Origin: Phallusia mammillata
Taxonomy: Eukaryota; Chordata; Ascidiacea; Phlebobranchia; Ascidiidae
Reading direction: 5' to 3'
Assembly: GCA_003260075.1 (NCBI GenBank)
Contig: QLIY01000665.1
Coordinates: 1-64,000 of the forward strand
DNA length: 64,000 bases
Below the pieces are notes generated by a model. It ran no database searches. It worked only from the letters and a program-made list of their open reading frames with translations, and was not told where the DNA came from. The translations under genes and the position numbers were made by a program. Shown here in pieces: positions 60,502 through 64,000 of the stretch (positions are counted from its first letter, which is position 1; each line of letters starts with the position of its first letter).

Positions 60502-62678
60502 CTTTAAGCTACGTAGTGACAGTGTGGCAAATAATTAGTTCTGTGATTGTGACAATGAAAACATGTAATGCTTAAACTAGCAGTTTTTGTTTGGTGTTTT
60601 AGCGGACAAATTTTCAAATTTTCAAAAAGAATGTTTTGGGTCTTAACCCCCCCCCCCCCAATACAGGGGTTTCTGGCATTTGTTGCTATCCAGGCAAGTT
60701 TCAACCAACCCTTTTTCTCCTTTACTTAAAAATACTCATAACAATGCCCAGCACGATAGGAATTTTTTTGGATGCGAAATACCAACGTGATTTTGAGCAA
60801 CTTTGAAAGCTTCATCGCACGCATTTTCCACACCACCGGTTTTCGGGCCTACGCACGTACGCATGCTGGAGAAAACTATGTGAACCCTTCAACCTGAGCA
60901 CAATTGCGGCCTTGACCTAATCAATGAATCATCATTATACCTATAGTAGGTTATTTGCTGCAGTTAAGCGGAAAATTGCCCTCTTGTACTAACTTCGGAA
61001 GAAATTTGTGTTTTTTTGGTTATTTTTTGTAAAACTAACGCATGAGAAAACATTTTTTTTGAACAAAAAACAACAACCTGTTGTTTAATTTGTTTCCACC
61101 GACGTGTTAGTAAAATCAACTTGTTAATGAGAAAAGATTTACACTGATTTAAGTTTCATTATTTATTTCACCCTACCCACTTGTTTTGCTCGAAATGCAC
61201 GAAAATGTAGAATTGTTTTGCGCAAGAAATATTTTAAATTTTTTTTGGCGCATCCTGTTGTTGACCGATATGAGATCATTACCTATAGAACGAGTGGTGA
61301 GTTCCGTTCCGCTACAGAAAACGTCAGAAGCAGTGACGCCAGCGCACGTGTTTGGTCTATTTCTACGTTGGCTTATAATCTTTCCAGACACCCACTTGCC
61401 ACATAAGGAACACACGAAATACATCAAGAGTGACGATGACGACTTACCAGCCTGCGTTTCGGTTCTGAGCATTGACGGAGAAATAAACTATTCCTGCGGT
61501 CACCAAAACTGACACTCCCTTTGACCTTACGATTCAAGCGAAATGAATCGTAAAAAAACAACCAGAACCTTTTTTTAGTAAATTAAATTGCATTAAAGAC
61601 CTAAAAAAACGCTGTTTAATACCTAGTTCTTAGGTCGAGTTTAATACGTCTAACTACTCTAACTATACAAATAATCCGATAAACATCGTATGGTTATATG
61701 GTAATCTTTTGTTTAACCCATTTTTTATAATCTAATCTAAATCATACATGACGGCTGTAACTTTTGCAGTAAAACAAAAATACCACAGTATTTTATTGCT
61801 ACATGTGCTTAGACTTAAAGGATTATGTATATCTTATGACGTCCTGAAACGATGGATTTAATCAATTTTGGTTACACAATTATAGATAGTTCCCACGCAT
61901 TTCAAGGAACAGTATGTCCCGCCCAAAATTTGTGACTACCAATTTTTTTCGCCATTTAGCATAAAAACAGCAGGGTAAGGCATTGTGTAATCCGGTCGAA
62001 CCACCCACACAGCAACCTGAATTCCTCGATGGCGCAATAGCGTCTGTGCTCGACCGCAAAACAACAGGAACGCTTGTGTCAAAACACTAGTATGTAACAT
62101 TTTGAATGTCAGGGGTCGCTTGGAATAGAAAAGTGGACTCAATATAAACAAACACGCCTTGGATCAACATTTGGTTGACGCACATTTCTATTGCCTTAAA
62201 ATAATGAACACAAGTTTAAAATGCATTACAGGTGCGAGAAACGAAACTTTAGTGGACCGTTAGGTTTATCTGTGTAAACATAAATAAGCAGCATTAGTTT
62301 AGCAACAAACTGCAATGATAAATTGTACAGATAGAGGTTCCATTGTTTGTTGCGCAAAAGTTTGTTATTGTTAACAACAACGAACGTTCGTCAACAATCC
62401 AACCATCTGAACTGCCATTTCTCAATAAATAATCGTCAAATATTCGTGCATCAGCACCTAACTAGGTAAATACGTCTGTTTGCGAAATCAAATGATTTTA
62501 TGACACTTTACTGGTATTTTTGCCATCATTGGTACAAACTCCTTTAGCAGAAATTAGGGAGGCATTTCAACCAGTTTTATTAATCACTACTGCCACCACA
62601 TGTCGCTGGGCAATTTATCAACATTTGTTAGTTCAATGACGCAGCTGATTTAAATCACATGCACTTATTCCCATAAAC

Positions 62679-63621
62679 CAGGGGCGGGCAACTTCTCCAG
62701 TCGGCGGGCCTGATGTGGGAAAATAAAGTACTTGGCGGGCCGGATTCCCGAATCGATACATTAATCGCGTATTTATCCAGTGATTTAAAACGGATTTTTG
62801 ACCACCTAAACCAGTGGTCTTCAACCATTTTAGCGAAATCGCCCCCTTGCTAGGGCACTGACTCAATATCGCCCCCCATTATATCGTTTTTTTTAAAGTT
62901 CTTGACTATAGAGCATTTGCGTGCAATTAGATTTACCCAGCACCAACGAATGCTTATGTTAACAGTTAAAACCCAATTTAATTGCTACAACAACACTGAG
63001 GGTCAATTTCACGCAATTCTAACGCATCCAAGCAAAGTTTGTGACGTCATAGACAAGATAACATCATACGATTATGCGCAAACAATAGCTATTTTTGTTA
63101 TTTTGATTAAAAGTAATGGGGCATTACTCGGCAAAAGAGAAACCTATACATTCCACATTAATAACTTACACTAGATTTATCAAATTTAAGGATGATACAA
63201 AAACTTCGCAGTTTTTGAAGCGCTAGCAGACCTATAGAAAGTGTAAAAGTGAAACAAGTTTGAGGGAAAGCTCGTTACCGTTATATTAAAAAGGTATAGC
63301 CGGTCACCATACATAGTGCATACACCAATTTAATGCATACACCACAGACTTAGATAGTTTTTTTTGCTTAGATAGTAACGGCGGGAAAGTTTTTTGCTAT
63401 TGGGGAGCGTTACTGTCCGTTACAACTATATTTTGACGTAGTATGCAAGTAGTGGGGGTTTGCGTCAGACTGTGGCCGCGGCCCACATTACCATGTATGA
63501 CCCGGAAACTGTCTGCGGGCCGGTNCTTGATTGCAATGCATTTATGAATGCATTGTTTTGTAAGAAACATGAATTTGTAAGAGATGGATCCGGCCCGCGG
63601 GCCGTTTGTTGCCCGCCCCTG
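62679..63621. mobile_element. hAT element with perfect 8-bp target duplication and a nested hAT fragment
   Basis: 943 bp, same family as 9823-10507, flanked by CCATAAAC on both sides (62671-62678, 63622-63629). At about 62812 a second element start (cagtggtcttcaacc) interrupts it. Compared with the 9.8-kb copy, about 490 bases (62812 to roughly 63310) are extra. The nested element's right end is not recognisable. An N lies at 63524 with odd adjacent sequence, another probable join. No transposase frame. Confidence 0.88.
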
Positions 63622-64000
63622 CCATAAACTATGTGTCAATTGTATTGATGCAAAAGTCCATATTTCTCAATGGCAGGAGCGAAAGTCCACATAGAATTAC
63701 TTACTTGGTTGTACGGAATAACTTTCTATTAATGAGATAATTTTAGTTTCACACGGCGTTTTTTTTTATCTTGTACCAATGTAAATTTCCCTGCCTTCCA
63801 AATAGAGGCTACGTTGGCGCCAAATTCTACACATAATTATTCGTGGTTTGTAGTATGAGGGCTACATTTAAGATGTGAGAAATGTCTGGCACGTGCTGTT
63901 ATGCATTGCACGGAAAACAATTGCCATTCTAATGCTTTACTTGATATATTTACTACTATGTTGTCGTAATGATTTCTATTCGACCGTGAATGCATGGAGC

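Larger units (their letters stand above)
57996..64000. other. upstream region of the giant gene, no gene recognised
   Basis: Six kilobases without a supported coding exon. It holds a possible promoter of the giant gene, a perfect hairpin at 58681, a mariner-type MITE at 58782, hAT elements at 60290 and 62679, and a 13-base C run (60647-60659) without tandem flanks. Open frames near 61.2-61.5 and 61.9-62.15 kb have no recognisable content. Confidence 0.5.

Noticed and set aside
61173-61512. Overlapping 99- and 108-residue frames on opposite strands
   Set aside because: No family resemblance, no consistent splice context; the two strands cannot both be coding and neither is supported.
1-64000. 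tRNA genes
   Set aside because: Scanned for GGTTCGA-type T-arms on both strands; the few matches lacked paired acceptor stems. A covariance-model scan would be decisive.

Overview
This is a eukaryotic, animal nuclear window. It is AT-rich, its genes are split by many short introns, and the proteins resemble vertebrate orthologues closely. The multidomain extracellular gene, two fringe genes and the compact layout fit an invertebrate chordate, most likely a highly heterozygous ascidian (tunicate). That assignment is inference; no ribosomal or mitochondrial marker is present.

Layout. 1.7-4.5 kb (+): an intronless MARCHF6/TEB4 ubiquitin ligase gene. 5.7-15.6 kb (-): a 22-exon transportin-3 (TNPO3) gene that can be followed exon by exon from Met to stop. 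17.0-18.6 kb (-): a six-exon leucine-rich-repeat protein. 18.6-23.6 kb: mostly non-coding. 23.6-28.5 kb (-): two tandem fringe-type glycosyltransferase copies, the upstream one visible only as its last four exons. 29.2-33.6 kb (+): a nine-exon, Ser/Lys-rich protein that I do not recognise. 33.6-36.9 kb: non-coding, repeat-rich. 36.9-58.0 kb (-): a very large secreted-protein gene of about 42 exons and roughly 2,100 residues. It has a signal peptide, a hemicentin/VWA7-like vWA region, a sushi domain, three vWD-C8-TIL units, an EGF domain and a terminal CysD (WxxW) domain. 58.0-64.0 kb: its upstream region, with several transposon remnants.

Mobile DNA is mostly short non-autonomous hAT-type elements, five of them with perfect 8-bp target duplications. 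One Tc1/mariner-type MITE and several dispersed repeats are also present.

A strong assembly signature runs through the window. Runs of 10-12 C, or single Ns, are followed by a second, slightly diverged copy of the sequence before the run. I read these as two haplotypes joined head to tail. They duplicate exon ends in MARCHF6, the unknown gene and the giant gene, so they must be removed before gene models are trusted. The genes do not form one pathway: MARCHF6 acts in ER quality control, TNPO3 in nuclear import, fringe in Notch glycosylation in the Golgi, and the giant gene in the extracellular matrix or mucus.
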